Positions 41,863-52,053 of a stretch of DNA of 64,000 bases are shown one piece after another. The position numbers and the translations under genes were made by a program. This DNA is from Arthrobacter sp. CAN_C5 (GTDB taxonomy: Bacteria > Actinomycetota > Actinomycetes > Actinomycetales > Micrococcaceae). The notes beneath the pieces are model-generated. The model was given only the letters and a program-made list of their open reading frames with translations. It was not told the origin of the DNA and did not search any database. The stretch is from positions 3,162,001-3,226,000 of the forward strand of contig NZ_JAGGMZ010000001.1 of the NCBI RefSeq assembly GCF_017875735.1. Direction: 5' to 3'. How positions within the stretch are numbered: the first letter of the stretch is position 1; every line of letters begins with the position of its first letter.

Positions 41863-42477
41863 TCAGGTGTGGCGGCGGTTCAGCCAGTCTTTGGTCACGG
41901 CGACTGATGCGGCTACCAGGTAGAAGAGGATCGCGATCACCACAATGGCAGCACCGGGTGCGAAATCGCCGTAGTACGAGGCTGTCAGGCCGAGAACGGC
42001 GCTGACGGCACCGACGCCTGAGCCGATGGCGAGGGTGGCTCGGTAGCTGGTTGCTATTTGCGCGGCCGCCGCGATGGGAACGACCATCATTGCGTAGATG
42101 AGCAGCAGCCCGATGGTGGTCATCCCAGCGACCACGATGAGGGCCACCATGAGGGTTAGGACCAGGGTCAACGCCTGGGTTGGTATCCCAGCAACTCGCG
42201 CAGAAGCTTCATCGAAAGCCACTGCGACTAGCTGGCGGTAGACCACAGCGGTGACAAGCAAAACAATTCCTGCCAGTGCCCCGATGGCTGCCACCTCCCA
42301 CCATTGCAGATTGAGAGGGCTGCCAAAGAGTAGTCCGACCACAGCGGTCTGCCCACCGCCCGCCCTGGCCGCGAACAAGAACCCAGCAGAGATACCTCCA
42401 TAGAATAGAAGGGCCAACGACAGATCACCACCCCCGCGGCGTCTGGACATACGTACCAGTGCAACCGCCGCGACCAC
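41863..42477 (-). pseudogene. ZnuB/MntB-type metal ABC permease, 5'-truncated
   Basis: 204 residues of an ABC-3 permease for zinc or manganese. Family segments are DLSLALLFYGGISAGFLFAA, VAFDEASARVAGIPTQAL, GMTTIGLLLIYAMMVVPIAA and SYYGDFAPGAAIVVIAILF. Normal members have about 280 residues; the first 70-90, including helices 1-3, are missing. The frame stays open a little upstream (ARGALGLTVVAAVALVRM) and then meets a differently oriented gene fragment at about 42500. No ATPase or binding-protein partner is near. Probably non-functional. Confidence 0.78.
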
Positions 42478-44018
42478 GGTCAGGCCCAGGGCGCCGCGGG
42501 CTGTACGCCTGGCAGGCAGGTTCCCTGGGCCAGAGCGGTATCGACAAGTTCCTCCTCCTCGGCCCCCTGGCCGGGGTGGTCATCCTGGTCCTCCTGCTGA
42601 CATCGCGGTCCCTGGACCTGCTCACCCTCGGCGACGACCAGGCCCGCATGCTCGGCGTCAACGTCCGGCGCACCCAGGTAATCGCCATTGTCCTGACCGT
42701 CCTGCTGGCGGCGGCCGCGGTCACCATGGCTGGGCCGATCGGCTTCATCGGTCTCGCCGCTCCGGCACTGGTCCGGTTGGCGGCATCAGCGGTCCCCGGT
42801 CTGCACAAACACGCCGCAATGATTCCGGTGTCGGCGCTGACCGGCGTCGTCCTGGTGCTCGGCGCCGACGTCTCCTTGCGCGCACTGGTCGGCGCGCAGG
42901 CAGCCGTCGAAGTGCCCACCGGGGTGATCACCACCATGTTCGGTGCGATCTTCCTGGTGCTGCTGGCGCAGCGCCTGCGGACCGCCGGCCCGGTGCGGGA
43001 GCCGCGCCGGATCAGCATGGCCACGCCACGCTCACGCGGCCGGGTGGTGCTGATCATCGCGGTGATCGCCGTCCTCACCGTCGGCACCGCGTTTGCCGGC
43101 ATCCTGCTCGGCGACACCAAACTTCTCCTCGGCGACCTGGCCAACTGGGCTGCCGGCCAGGCAGGACCGGTGGTGTCCAACGTGATGGACACCCGACTGC
43201 CGCGGGTCGGTGCCGCGTTGCTGGCGGGTTCCTCCCTGGCTTTGGCTGGCACCACCGTGCAGGCCGTGACCCGGAACCCGCTCGCTGAACCGGCAATTCT
43301 CGGCGTCAGTGGCGGCGCGGGATTGGGCGCCATCGCCGTCATCACCTTCGCCCCGATCGCAGGGTTCTGGCTGATCAGCGCCGGAGCGGGACTCGGCGCT
43401 GCGGTGACCGCCGGAATCGTCTTTGGCCTCGCGCTCCGCGGGGGGCTGCAGACGGACCGGCTCATCCTGATCGGGTTCGGGGTATCCGCCGCGGCCACCG
43501 CCGGAATCACCCTCCTGATCGTCCTGACCGACCCCTGGAACGAGGCGAAGGCACTGACCTGGCTCTCCGGCTCCACCTACGGCAGGTCACTTCAGCATCT
43601 GGTTCCGATGATCGTCGCGTTGCTCCTCACGGCACCGATCATCGCCGCCGCCCACCGTACCCACGACCTCCTCGCCCTCGATGACGACACGCCCCGCCTG
43701 CTCGGCATCCCGGTCCCAAGGGCAAGAGCCATCCTCATCAGCTGCGTCGTGGTCCTCACCGGATCCGCCGTGGCCGGCATCGGTGTGATCGGCTTTGTCG
43801 GCCTGGTGGCGCCGCACGCGGCCCGGGCGCTGATTGGCCACCGGCACCAACTCGCCCTGCCCACGGCAATGCTGCTCGGCGCGCTGCTGGTCTGCCTCGC
43901 GGACCTGCTGGGGCGCACGGTGATTGCCCCGTCCCAGCTCCCCGCCGGACTGCTGACAGCCATTCTCGGCGCGCCGTACTTCATCTACCTGCTGTACCGC
44001 AGCCGCCGGAACAGCTGA
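42459..44018 (+). pseudogene. FhuB-like double siderophore ABC permease, 5'-truncated
   Basis: About 519 residues. The FecCD family's fused two-half permeases have about 650-700 residues. Here the first half begins midway (LYAWQAGSLGQSGIDKFLLL, LTLGDDQARMLGVNVRRTQV, GPIGFIGLAAPALVRL), while the second half is complete (MDTRLPRVGAALLAGSSLAL, AEPAILGVSGGAGLGAIAVI, LLGIPVPRARAILISC, GVIGFVGLVAPHAARALIGH). About 170 N-terminal residues are absent. The GTG at 42459 lies in unrelated sequence. No siderophore-binding or ATPase gene remains nearby. Confidence 0.78.
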
Positions 44019-44038
44019 TCACCTGACAGACTGGGCAG

Positions 44039-44755
44039 ATGGCAATGTTTGAGGAACTGGACTGGAAAAAGACCCGACTGGGCGAGATCAGCCTCAGACG
44101 GCGCTGGGATCGGACCTTCGACAAGGAGGTCTACGAGGTGAAGCTCGACGACGACTTCCTGATGTCCAGCCTCTTCACCGTCGCCGAGATCGAACTGACG
44201 GAACTGGCTCTCGCCGAGCTCCCGGACGACGGCCTCGACGTTGTCGTCGGCGGGTTGGGTCTCGGCTATACGGCCCAGGCGGTCCTGGACAGCCCGAAAG
44301 CCCAGTCCCTCCTGATCGTCGAAGCGCTCGGCGAGGTCATCGAATGGCACCAGAGCGAGCTGATCCCGGCGGGCAAGACACTCACGGCCGATCCCCGCTG
44401 CCGCTACGTCCACGGCGACTTCTTCGCGATGGCCGCCTCCGCCGAGGGCTTCGATCCCGAGACTCCGGGCCGACAGTTCCATGCGGTGATTCTCGACGTC
44501 GACCACTCCCCCCGGCACGTCCTGAATCCCAGCCACGCGCCGTTCTACGATCCGGCCGGGACGCAGCGGCTGGCTGGCCACCTGCACCCCGGCGGAATCT
44601 TCGCCCTCTGGTCCAACGACCCGCCCGACGACGAGTACCTTGCCGTTCTCCGCCAGGTGTTCACCGAGGTGCGCGCCGTCGTCGTCAGCTTCGACAACCC
44701 GCTGCAGGGCCGCGACTCGACCAACACGGTGTATCTGGGACGCAAACCCCGGTAG
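44039..44755 (+). CDS. Spermidine-synthase-like methyltransferase-fold protein
   Basis: 238 residues with the Rossmann fold of spermidine synthases: LDVVVGGLGLGYTAQAVLDS (glycine loop), LLIVEALGEVIEWHQSELIP, CRYVHGDFFAM and FHAVILDVDHSPRHVLNPSH (motif with D-x-D). The N-terminal beta domain is reduced. The usual aminopropyl-acceptor residues cannot be confirmed, so enzyme activity is uncertain. It follows the truncated permease by 20 bp and converges on the GNAT-AAA gene. Confidence 0.75.
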   Translation: MAMFEELDWKKTRLGEISLRRRWDRTFDKEVYEVKLDDDFLMSSLFTVAEIELTELALAELPDDGLDVVVGGLGLGYTAQAVLDSPKAQSLLIVEALGEVIEWHQSELIPAGKTLTADPRCRYVHGDFFAMAASAEGFDPETPGRQFHAVILDVDHSPRHVLNPSHAPFYDPAGTQRLAGHLHPGGIFALWSNDPPDDEYLAVLRQVFTEVRAVVVSFDNPLQGRDSTNTVYLGRKPR

Positions 44756-44767
44756 CCCCGCGACCCG

Positions 44768-46057
44768 CTACAGCCTGGCGATCCGTTCAATGTCCTCGCG
44801 GAATTCCTGTGCCACGGACGCCGACACAGTGGTCCGCGTTTCGGCGATGGCCGCCAGGTAATCCTCACTGCACGGCCCCGCAGCGGGCGTACCGCCGTCG
44901 GCCGCCCCAAAGACCGCATGTTCCAGCGCCCGCTGTGACGCTTTGCGGGCGGCGAACTCAATGTCCGCCGGGGAAAAGCCGTCGGAGGTGTCGACCAGCT
45001 GGTCAATGGCGACGTCTGCTGCCACCTCGGACGGAATGTAGCGCTGCCAGATGGCATAGCGGGCGGCGTCGTCGGGCAGACCGATCGGAATGACGTAGTC
45101 GAAGCGGCCGTGACGGAGGAACGCCGTGTCGAGCGCGCGGATGAAGTTCGTGGCACACACCAACAGCCGACCCGGCCGCTCTCTGAACGCCGGAATGATC
45201 TTAAGCAGTTCGTTGGTGACGCCCTGCAACGGGGACGGCGGCTCGCCCTGCCGTTGGGCGGCGATCTCCTCGACCTCGTCGATAAAGACCACAGCGTGTT
45301 CCAGTTCAGCGATCTCAAGGAAGGTCTCCCGCAACGCACCCGCAAGTCCCTTTGAATCGACGGCGAGCCGTGACGGAAACACCTCCACGAAAGGCCATTC
45401 CAGCCGTGACGCGATGGCCTTGGCGAAGGTGGTCTTCCCGGTACCCGGCGGCCCGAAGAGCATCACCGCGCGCGGCGGGACCACCCCGTACTGCTGGGCA
45501 AGATCGGGGTTGGCCAGCGGAAGGACCAGCCGGCGTTCGAGCAACTCCTTTTCCCGCTGCATCCCGCCGACGTTGTTCCACAGGTTCCGCGGCATCAACC
45601 GTCCGCCGAGTTCGCTCAGCAGACCCATTTCCTGCCGTTGAACAGGGATATCCCGTTCGAAGTACCTCAGATGTTTCCGGTCCTGAAAACCCGAGTGGAG
45701 GAGGGCATCCACCCGGTGTTCAGCGTCGGGCACCAGGGTGGAGAGCTTGGTCAGGCCATGCGGAGCCATCCTGCCCTCGATAGCGGCGAGCAGAGCGCTG
45801 CCAATGCCATGGTTCCGCCACCCCTCATCGATGGCGAAGAAGACAATCCACCCCTGATCGTGGGCGGCGCGGGCCACCGCCGTGCCAACCACCCTCTCAC
45901 CGTGAACGGCGACGACGGCGTGGTCCTTCTGACACGACGCGAGTACCTCCGCAAGGGCATACACCGGTTCGACGCCGGCGCTGCGGGACTCCTCCCACAG
46001 GTGCAGGATCGCGTCCATGTCAGCGGCGTGAAAGTCCCTGATTCTCCAACCGGTCAT
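44768..46057 (-). CDS. GNAT acetyltransferase fused to AAA+ ATPase
   Basis: 429 residues from ATG 46057 (GAAGGAG upstream). Residues 1-140 are a GNAT domain: WRIRDFHAADMDAILHLWEE, VVGTAVARAAHDQGWIVFFA and the acetyl-CoA loop RNHGIGSALLAAIEGR. Residues about 155-425 are a classical AAA+ module: Walker A GPPGTGKTTF (202-211), Walker B AVVFIDEVEE, arginine-finger region DTAFLRHGRFDYVIPIGLP and sensor-2 SPADIEFAARKAS. One polypeptide would combine acetylation with a substrate-remodelling ATPase. Opposite and divergent to the ATPase gene at 46181. Confidence 0.87.
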   Translation of the reverse strand: MTGWRIRDFHAADMDAILHLWEESRSAGVEPVYALAEVLASCQKDHAVVAVHGERVVGTAVARAAHDQGWIVFFAIDEGWRNHGIGSALLAAIEGRMAPHGLTKLSTLVPDAEHRVDALLHSGFQDRKHLRYFERDIPVQRQEMGLLSELGGRLMPRNLWNNVGGMQREKELLERRLVLPLANPDLAQQYGVVPPRAVMLFGPPGTGKTTFAKAIASRLEWPFVEVFPSRLAVDSKGLAGALRETFLEIAELEHAVVFIDEVEEIAAQRQGEPPSPLQGVTNELLKIIPAFRERPGRLLVCATNFIRALDTAFLRHGRFDYVIPIGLPDDAARYAIWQRYIPSEVAADVAIDQLVDTSDGFSPADIEFAARKASQRALEHAVFGAADGGTPAAGPCSEDYLAAIAETRTTVSASVAQEFREDIERIARL

Positions 46058-46180
46058 GCTGATGACTCCTTCGTCGTGTGCTGATCGTGACGTCTGCGAA
46101 ACGTTCCCTCGCTGATCATGGCATACGGCTGGACGGTACTGGAGATTGTGACTGTCAGAGGCGGCTGACAGGATGCTGTG

Positions 46181-46906
46181 ATGCAACTCGATCGTTTCCC
46201 GATCCGAAGGGTCACCGCCCACCCGGCCCACCCGCTCGATCCCGGCACCTGGCCGGCGAGCCTGCCACCGGTGAGCCAGTTGCTGACAGACGGGATGGAC
46301 CTCGGCGGCGCCACCGTGCTGGTGGGCGAGAACGGCTCCGGCAAATCGACGCTGGTGGAGGCAATTGCGCTGGCGTTTGGCCTGTCCCCGGAGGGCGGAT
46401 CCACCGGCGCCCGGCATTCCACCCGGCCGTCCGAGTCGGAACTGTCGGAGAGCCTGCAGCTGGTCCGCAATCCGGGTGCCACGAAACGCGGCTACTTTCT
46501 GCGGGCTGAGACGATGCACGGGTTTTTCACCTACCTGGAGATGAACCCCAGCACCTCAGGACGCAGCGACTCCGAGTTCCATTCGATGTCTCACGGTGAG
46601 TCCTTTCTTGAGCTCGTCGTCGACCGTTTCCGCGGTCCCGGTCTGTGGGTGCTGGACGAGCCGGAATCTGCGCTGTCCTTCGGTGGCTGTCTGGCGCTGC
46701 TCGGTATCCTGAAGGAGCTGCTCGCGGACGGGAAATCCCAGGTGGTGCTCTCCACCCACTCCCCGCTGCTCGCAGCGCTTCCCGGCGCCTCGATTCTGGA
46801 GATCGGGCCCTGGGGGTTCCGCGAGAGGCACTGGGATCAGCTGGACCTGACCGTGAACTGGCGAAGCTTCATGAACGGACCCGACCGGTACCTGCGCCAC
46901 CTCTGA
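46181..46906 (+). CDS. Small SMC/RecF-like AAA ATPase
   Basis: 241 residues. Walker A GENGSGKST (49-57) after a short N-terminal domain, signature-like SHGESFLELVVDRF, Walker B GLWVLDEPESALS and H-loop VVLSTHSPLL. This is the compact ABC-type ATPase class (AAA_21/23 style) without coiled coil or membrane partner. The GTG three bases upstream (46178) could also start it. Role unknown; divergent promoter region of about 120 bp shared with the GNAT-AAA gene. Confidence 0.82.
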   Translation: MQLDRFPIRRVTAHPAHPLDPGTWPASLPPVSQLLTDGMDLGGATVLVGENGSGKSTLVEAIALAFGLSPEGGSTGARHSTRPSESELSESLQLVRNPGATKRGYFLRAETMHGFFTYLEMNPSTSGRSDSEFHSMSHGESFLELVVDRFRGPGLWVLDEPESALSFGGCLALLGILKELLADGKSQVVLSTHSPLLAALPGASILEIGPWGFRERHWDQLDLTVNWRSFMNGPDRYLRHL

Positions 46907-46929
46907 ACCGAGGCATTCGGAGAGTCGGG

Positions 46930-47229
46930 CTATCGGGTCAGACTGTCGTCACGGAAGAGATAGATGATGGGCACCGGGCATTCGTCCGCCGGACAGTGGA
47001 TCTCTTGAACGACCGGGTTCAGTGGCTTGCCGCAGACAAGTCCGTTTGCATTGCCCTCGGCGTCGATCACCCCGGGGACTCGGTAGCCCACCGCGAGGAG
47101 GTCGGCGACGACCAGGACCTGGTTACTGGCGGGACATCCGGTCGCCGAAGCAGGCGCGGCGAAGGACGCCGTCGACGGGATGAGGGCGAGCGCCGCGGTT
47201 GCCGCCGCGACAAGGAGGAAGCGTTTCAT
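46930..47229 (-). CDS. Small secreted cysteine-containing protein
   Basis: 99 residues. Signal peptide ([20 protein letters not shown], cleavage near SFAAP), then a mature part of about 72 residues with four cysteines: [30 protein letters not shown]. The [20 protein letters not shown] and [11 protein letters not shown] pattern is seen in exported small proteins of actinobacteria with no known function. Convergent with the ATPase gene. Confidence 0.75.
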   Translation of the reverse strand: MKRFLLVAAATAALALIPSTASFAAPASATGCPASNQVLVVADLLAVGYRVPGVIDAEGNANGLVCGKPLNPVVQEIHCPADECPVPIIYLFRDDSLTR

Positions 47230-47381
47230 CGGATTACCTTTCGACAGGGCCGCACCATTGCGGCCATCGCCAGTGTGTCCCTCCCCGAATTAACCCGCAA
47301 TGCCACAACGAGGTATCGGAAAAGAGCGCCCGGCTTCGGCTTTCGCAACATGCCTGTAACACAACGGTGCAAAACTCAACC

Positions 47382-47684
47382 ATGTTCCTCACACCCTCAG
47401 ACCAGGACAAGCTGCTGCTCAGCGTCGCTGGCATGGTGGCCCGCGACCGCCTCGACCGCGGTGTGCTGCTGAACTACCCCGAAACGGTTGCCCTGCTCTC
47501 CTGCTGGGTGATGGAGCGGGCCCGGGAGGGTGCCCAGGTCGCCGACCTGATGAGCCGGGGCCGCAGCGTCCTCACCCGTGCCGAGGTGATGGAAGGGGTG
47601 CCCGAGATGATCCCCGACCTGCAGATCGAAGCCACCTTCCCCGACGGCCGCAAGCTCGTCACCATCACTGAGCCCATTCCGTGA
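47382..47684 (+). CDS. ureA: Urease gamma subunit
   Basis: 100 residues, standard length: [40 protein letters not shown] and [20 protein letters not shown]. Structural subunit of the nickel enzyme hydrolysing urea. The ATG lacks a clear Shine-Dalgarno, while longer in-frame starts upstream run into non-homologous sequence. First gene of ureABCFGD. Confidence 0.96.
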   Translation: MFLTPSDQDKLLLSVAGMVARDRLDRGVLLNYPETVALLSCWVMERAREGAQVADLMSRGRSVLTRAEVMEGVPEMIPDLQIEATFPDGRKLVTITEPIP

Positions 47685-47701
47685 GCCGCAAGGAGAAACC
47701 G

Positions 47702-48010
47702 ATGATTCCTGGCGAGATCCGCACCCTTCCCGGGACCCTTGAGCTCAACGCCGGCAGGGAGCATCGCACCGTGGTGGTGGTGAACGACGGCGACCGCCCC
47801 ATCCAGGTGGGATCCCACTTCCACTTCGCTGCCGTCAACGCGGCGCTCACTTTTGACCGTGCAGCCGCCACCGGGTTCCGGCTGGGTATCCCGGCCGGTA
47901 CCGCCGTCCGCTTTGAACCCGGGGCTTCCCGCGAGGTCCTCCTGGTCAAACTCGCCGGCACGGGCACCGTTCCCGGGCTCCAGCGTCGTCCCGCACCGGA
48001 AGGCGGCTAA
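47702..48010 (+). CDS. ureB: Urease beta subunit
   Basis: 102 residues from ATG 47702, with AAGGAG at 47690-47695 deciding against the GTG at 47681. [40 protein letters not shown] and [13 protein letters not shown] are the conserved core. Follows ureA by 17 bp and precedes ureC by 3 bp. Confidence 0.96.
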   Translation: MIPGEIRTLPGTLELNAGREHRTVVVVNDGDRPIQVGSHFHFAAVNAALTFDRAAATGFRLGIPAGTAVRFEPGASREVLLVKLAGTGTVPGLQRRPAPEGG

Positions 48011-48013
48011 CCC

Positions 48014-49720
48014 ATGGACATCAGCAGGCACGACTACTCCCACCTCTACGGACCCACCGTCGGCGACCAGATCAGACTCGGCGACACAGACCTGTGGATC
48101 ACCCCCGAACAGGACTACACGTTCGGCGGAGACGAGTCAGTGTTCGGCGGCGGCAAGAACATCCGCGAATCCATGGCCCAGTCCACCCGGACCAGCGCCG
48201 AGGGCGCCCCGGATCTGATCATCACGAACGCGGTCATCCTGGACCACTGGGGCATCGTCCGGGCCGACGTCGGGATCCGGCACGGAAGGATTATCGGCAT
48301 CGGGAAGTCGGGCAACCCGGACATCATGGACGGGGTTGACCCAGCCCTGGTCATCGGGCCGGGGACCGAGGTGATCTCCGGGGAGGGCAAGATCCTCACC
48401 GCCGGCGGCATCGACAGCCACGTGCACCTGATGGGCACCGCCGCACTCCGGGAGGCGGTCGCCTCCGGAATCACCACCGTCGGGGGCGGCGGAACCGGTC
48501 CCGCCGAGGGTACAAAGGCCACCACCGTAACCCCCGGCGCCTGGAACCTCGCCACCATTCACCGCGCCCTTGATTCGCTGCCCCTGAACTTCCTCCTGTA
48601 CGGCAAGGGCAACACGGTCAGCGACGCGGCCCTGGATGAGCAGGCCCTCGCCGGCGCCGCCGGGTACAAGGTCCATGAGGACTGGGGATCCACCCCCGCC
48701 GCCATCGACGCGGCACTGCGGGCCGCAGACCGGTGGGGTATGCAGGTGGCGCTTCACGCCGACTCGCTCAACGAGGCAGGCTACGTCCAGCAGACCCTCG
48801 AGGCGGTCGGGGGCCGCGGCATCCACGTGTTCCACGCCGAGGGGGCCGGCGGGGGCCACGCCCCGGACATCATCACCGTCGCCGCAGCAGCCAATGTGCT
48901 CCCCGCGTCAACCAACCCCACGCTGCCGTTCACGGTCAACACGGTGGCGGAGCACCTGGACATGCTGATGGTGTGCCACCACCTCAACCCGCGCATCCCC
49001 GAAGACCTGGCGTTTGCCGAGTCGCGCATCCGGGCCACCACCATGATGGCCGAGGACGTGCTGCAGGACCTGGGCGCCCTCTCCATCACCTCTTCCGATG
49101 CGCAGGCGATGGGCCGTATCGGCGAGACCATCACCCGCACCTGGCAGGTGGCCCACGTGATGAAGAATCATCTGGGCACCACCGACTCGGCGTCGCCCGC
49201 CGACAACGAAAGGGCCCGCCGCTATGTGGCCAAGTACACGATCTGCCCTGCGGTGGCCCACGGGATCGACGCCGAGGTGGGCTCGATCGCCGTCGGAAAG
49301 CTGGCGGATCTGGTGCTGTGGCATCCGGCGTTCTTCGGGATCCGGCCGTCGCTGGTGATCAAAGGCGGGGCTATTGTCGCGGGTCAGATGGGCGACCCCA
49401 ACGCTTCGCTTCCCACCCCTCAACCCGTCTGGATGCGTGAGGCCCTGGCGGGGACGGCGACCTCGGCGCCGCACCTGTCGACGTCGTTCGTCACGCCCGC
49501 CGCGTTGGAGGACGGGCTCGCCGACCGGCTGGGCCTCACCCGACGCCTGACGGCCATCGCTGATACCCGCGGGGTCACCAAGGCGTCGCTGCCGAACAAC
49601 ACGGCGCTGCCGGATATCCAGGTGGACCCCGAAACGTTCAGGGTGAGCATCGACGGCCAGGAGATCGAACCAGCTCCCGCGTCCGAACTGCCCCTGACCC
49701 AGCGCTACACCCTGTTCTAG
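48014..49720 (+). CDS. ureC: Urease alpha (catalytic) subunit
   Basis: 568 residues, full length. Nickel ligands and catalytic groups are present: HVHLMG (two His), the carbamylated Lys in [20 protein letters not shown] with its following His, [11 protein letters not shown] and [16 protein letters not shown] (His), flap [20 protein letters not shown] with catalytic His, and [11 protein letters not shown] (Asp). It should be active once metallated. Confidence 0.98.
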   Translation: MDISRHDYSHLYGPTVGDQIRLGDTDLWITPEQDYTFGGDESVFGGGKNIRESMAQSTRTSAEGAPDLIITNAVILDHWGIVRADVGIRHGRIIGIGKSGNPDIMDGVDPALVIGPGTEVISGEGKILTAGGIDSHVHLMGTAALREAVASGITTVGGGGTGPAEGTKATTVTPGAWNLATIHRALDSLPLNFLLYGKGNTVSDAALDEQALAGAAGYKVHEDWGSTPAAIDAALRAADRWGMQVALHADSLNEAGYVQQTLEAVGGRGIHVFHAEGAGGGHAPDIITVAAAANVLPASTNPTLPFTVNTVAEHLDMLMVCHHLNPRIPEDLAFAESRIRATTMMAEDVLQDLGALSITSSDAQAMGRIGETITRTWQVAHVMKNHLGTTDSASPADNERARRYVAKYTICPAVAHGIDAEVGSIAVGKLADLVLWHPAFFGIRPSLVIKGGAIVAGQMGDPNASLPTPQPVWMREALAGTATSAPHLSTSFVTPAALEDGLADRLGLTRRLTAIADTRGVTKASLPNNTALPDIQVDPETFRVSIDGQEIEPAPASELPLTQRYTLF

Positions 49721-49772
49721 TCATGGGACACGGCATGGGATTAGGCATGGTTCGAGGAATGGGACTTTAGGC

Positions 49773-50501
49773 ATGGGCGTCAGCGCATCGGCTCTTGCCG
49801 GCTTCCTGCTCGCGGATTCCCGCCTGCCCTCGGGTGCGTACGCCCATTCGGCGGGACTGGAGCCAGCGGTCCTGGGAGGGCTGGGACCGGATCAGGTCTA
49901 CGGTTATCTCCTGTCCCGGCTCACCACGGTGATGCGGGTGGAGACAGCGGCGGCGGTCCTCGCCCACCGACGCGCGGTGCTGGCGCAGGCGCAGGCGCAG
50001 GGCGAGTCAACGGACACCGGCGGGTCACCCCCCGGGACGCTGGCCTTCGCCCCGATCGAGGCGGCGCTGGACGCGAGGACGCCTGCTGAGGCCCAGCGCG
50101 AGGCATCCCGCCGGCTCGGACGCGGGATGCTGCGTCTGGCCGTGACCCTCGTCCCGGGGAATCCCGCCGTCGCCCGGCTGGCCCGTGAGGTGCCCAAGCC
50201 CACCCGGCCGGTTGCGTTAGGCGTCCTCGGCGCGGCTCTCGGGGTGCCGGAACTGGAACTGGCGTTGCTCTGCTGCTACGACGACGCGCAATCCGTGGTC
50301 GCCGCGGCGCTGAAGCTGCTCCCCATCGACCCGATGACCGGCACCCGCTGGATTCTCGACGCCGGCACCGCCATGGACGACGTCGCGCGTGCCGCCCTGA
50401 CCATCCACACCGAAGACGACCTGCCCGCGCTCAGCGCTCCGTGGATGGAGCAGTGGGCGCAGGAACACACCACCAGAACAAGGAGACTGTTCGTTGCCTG
50501 A
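49773..50501 (+). CDS. ureF: Urease accessory protein UreF
   Basis: 242 residues, all-helical GTPase-regulating scaffold that links UreG to UreD. Conserved N-terminus [20 protein letters not shown] and [13 protein letters not shown]. The 52-bp gap after ureC contains five near-repeats of (G)CATGG/AATGGG; the last supplies this ATG. No ureE precedes it. The end overlaps ureG by 8 bp. Confidence 0.9.
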   Translation: MGVSASALAGFLLADSRLPSGAYAHSAGLEPAVLGGLGPDQVYGYLLSRLTTVMRVETAAAVLAHRRAVLAQAQAQGESTDTGGSPPGTLAFAPIEAALDARTPAEAQREASRRLGRGMLRLAVTLVPGNPAVARLAREVPKPTRPVALGVLGAALGVPELELALLCCYDDAQSVVAAALKLLPIDPMTGTRWILDAGTAMDDVARAALTIHTEDDLPALSAPWMEQWAQEHTTRTRRLFVA

Positions 50502-51243
50502 AATCCCTACCCCCTCCACCCGTTCCTTCCGGCTCGGCATTGCGGGCCCGGTCGGCACCGGGAAAAGTTCACTGATCGCGTCGATTTGCCGCGCCATGTC
50601 AGGCGAGCTGTCCATCGGGGTCATCACCAATGACATCTACACCGACGAGGACGCGCGCTTCCTGAAATCCGCCGGGGTGCTCCCCGGCGAGCGGATCCGC
50701 GCCGTCGAGACCGGGGCGTGCCCGCACACGGCCATCCGCGACGACGTCACCACCAACCTTCTGGCCGTGGAGGACCTCGAGTCCGACTTCGCACCCCTGG
50801 ACCTGGTCATGGTGGAAAGCGGCGGCGACAACCTCACCGCCACGTTCTCACCCGCCCTGGTGGACGCCCAGATCTTCGTGCTCGATGTGGCGGGCGGCGG
50901 CGACGTCGCCCGGAAGGGTGGCCCCGGCATTGCGCGGGCGGACCTGCTCGTCATCAACAAGATCGATCTGGCACCGTACGTGGACGTCGACGTCGACCTG
51001 ATGCTGGCCGACGCCTCCGACGCCCGCGAGGGGGGCCCTGTCCTGGCCCTGTCACGCAAGGTTCCCGCGACCGTCGCCGAGCTCGCCGACTGGGTCCGGT
51101 CAATGGTGGTGCAGCACCGGGCCGGAACGCACACGCCGCAGGATCCGGGGCCAATGGCCCCGCATTTCCACGCCGACGACGACGGCGGCTACGTGCACAC
51201 CCACGACGAATCCTCCGGGTCTGCTGGCACACACCGGCAGTAG
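50494..51243 (+). CDS. ureG: Urease accessory GTPase UreG with His-containing tail
   Basis: 249 residues. P-loop [10 protein letters not shown] (18-27), [16 protein letters not shown], the nickel-binding CPH motif in [26 protein letters not shown] and [15 protein letters not shown]. Typical UreG is about 205 residues; the additional C-terminal tail contains [20 protein letters not shown] and ends GTHRQ, with six histidines. As ureE is absent, the tail may hold nickel. TTG start overlapping ureF. Confidence 0.94.
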   Translation: MPEIPTPSTRSFRLGIAGPVGTGKSSLIASICRAMSGELSIGVITNDIYTDEDARFLKSAGVLPGERIRAVETGACPHTAIRDDVTTNLLAVEDLESDFAPLDLVMVESGGDNLTATFSPALVDAQIFVLDVAGGGDVARKGGPGIARADLLVINKIDLAPYVDVDVDLMLADASDAREGGPVLALSRKVPATVAELADWVRSMVVQHRAGTHTPQDPGPMAPHFHADDDGGYVHTHDESSGSAGTHRQ

Positions 51244-51245
51244 GG

Positions 51246-52043
51246 GTGACGGCTTTCGAAGGGTCGGCTTTAGAAGGGTCGATGGGTGAAGGATCGACGG
51301 GTGAGCCGGTACGTCCCACCCGGATCGGCGTCGAGCTGGCCCGCGGGCGGGCCAGCTATTCGGTGCTGGACCAGGGCCAGTTCCTCGCCCCACGCCCAGT
51401 GCATCCCCTGGCCGGCAGCCCCGGGGCGGGAGTGGACCCCACCCACGCGCGCGTCGCCCTGATCGGGATCTCCATGATGCTCCTCGGTGGCGACGAGGTG
51501 CTGATCGAGGTGTCGGTGGGCGCCGGGGTCACCCTTGAGGTGGTGGAACCGGCGGGCCTCGTCGCCTACAACGCGGCGGGTGTGCAGGCCCGGTGGCGGC
51601 TTTCGGCGACCGTCGCCGACGGCGGCACGTTGCTGTGGGCCGGGGCACCGCTGGTCGTGGCTGAGGGCGCCAATGTCCTCAGGGAAACCCGGGTGTCGCT
51701 GGCGGCGGGCGCACGGCTCGTCCTGCAGGAGGTCCTGGTGCGCGGCCGCACCGGGGAGCGGCCAGGGGAGCTGCGCAGCTCGGTGCGTTGCACCGGACCT
51801 GCCGGGGATCTTCTGGTCGAGGAACTGGATCTGACCGGGGACCACCGGTCGGCGATGGGAGTGCTCGGTGGTACCCGGGTGCTGGGCGCCGTAACGGCCC
51901 TGGGCTTCACGCCTCCGGTCCTCCAGAGCACGAGCCTGACCCGATTCGACACCGCCTCCGGTGGTGCGGTCGCCCGGGTCCTGGCGGATAGTGCCCACTC
52001 TGTGACACAGCAGGTGGAGCAGGTTTTCACCGCGTGGCGATAG
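51246..52043 (+). CDS. ureD: Urease accessory protein UreD (UreH)
   Basis: 265 residues from GTG 51246. After a low-complexity start (FEGSALEGSMGEGSTGE, with imperfect DNA repeats of GAAGG-TCG) the UreD core follows: QGQFLAPRPVHPL, LIGISMMLLGGDEVLIEVSV, ARWRLSATVADGGTLLWAG and RLVLQEVLVRGRTGERPG. UreD is the platform for UreF/UreG on the apourease. Last gene of the operon rather than first as in enterobacteria. Confidence 0.88.
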   Translation: MTAFEGSALEGSMGEGSTGEPVRPTRIGVELARGRASYSVLDQGQFLAPRPVHPLAGSPGAGVDPTHARVALIGISMMLLGGDEVLIEVSVGAGVTLEVVEPAGLVAYNAAGVQARWRLSATVADGGTLLWAGAPLVVAEGANVLRETRVSLAAGARLVLQEVLVRGRTGERPGELRSSVRCTGPAGDLLVEELDLTGDHRSAMGVLGGTRVLGAVTALGFTPPVLQSTSLTRFDTASGGAVARVLADSAHSVTQQVEQVFTAWR

Positions 52044-52053
52044 GCTCGTGAGT

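Noticed and set aside
42425-43576. 383-codon minus-strand frame over the FhuB-like gene
   Set aside because: Composition is Ser/Arg/Thr/Pro shadow; the plus frame has unmistakable FecCD motifs.
49721-49775. Repeated CATGG/AATGGG units between ureC and ureF as a regulatory repeat
   Set aside because: Short, irregular and without pairing; probably decay or slippage in a short spacer. Mentioned only under ureF.
50718-51245. Long upstream extension of the ureD frame
   Set aside because: It overlaps ureG entirely and reads as Arg/Pro-rich shadow; GTG 51246 gives a normal UreD.
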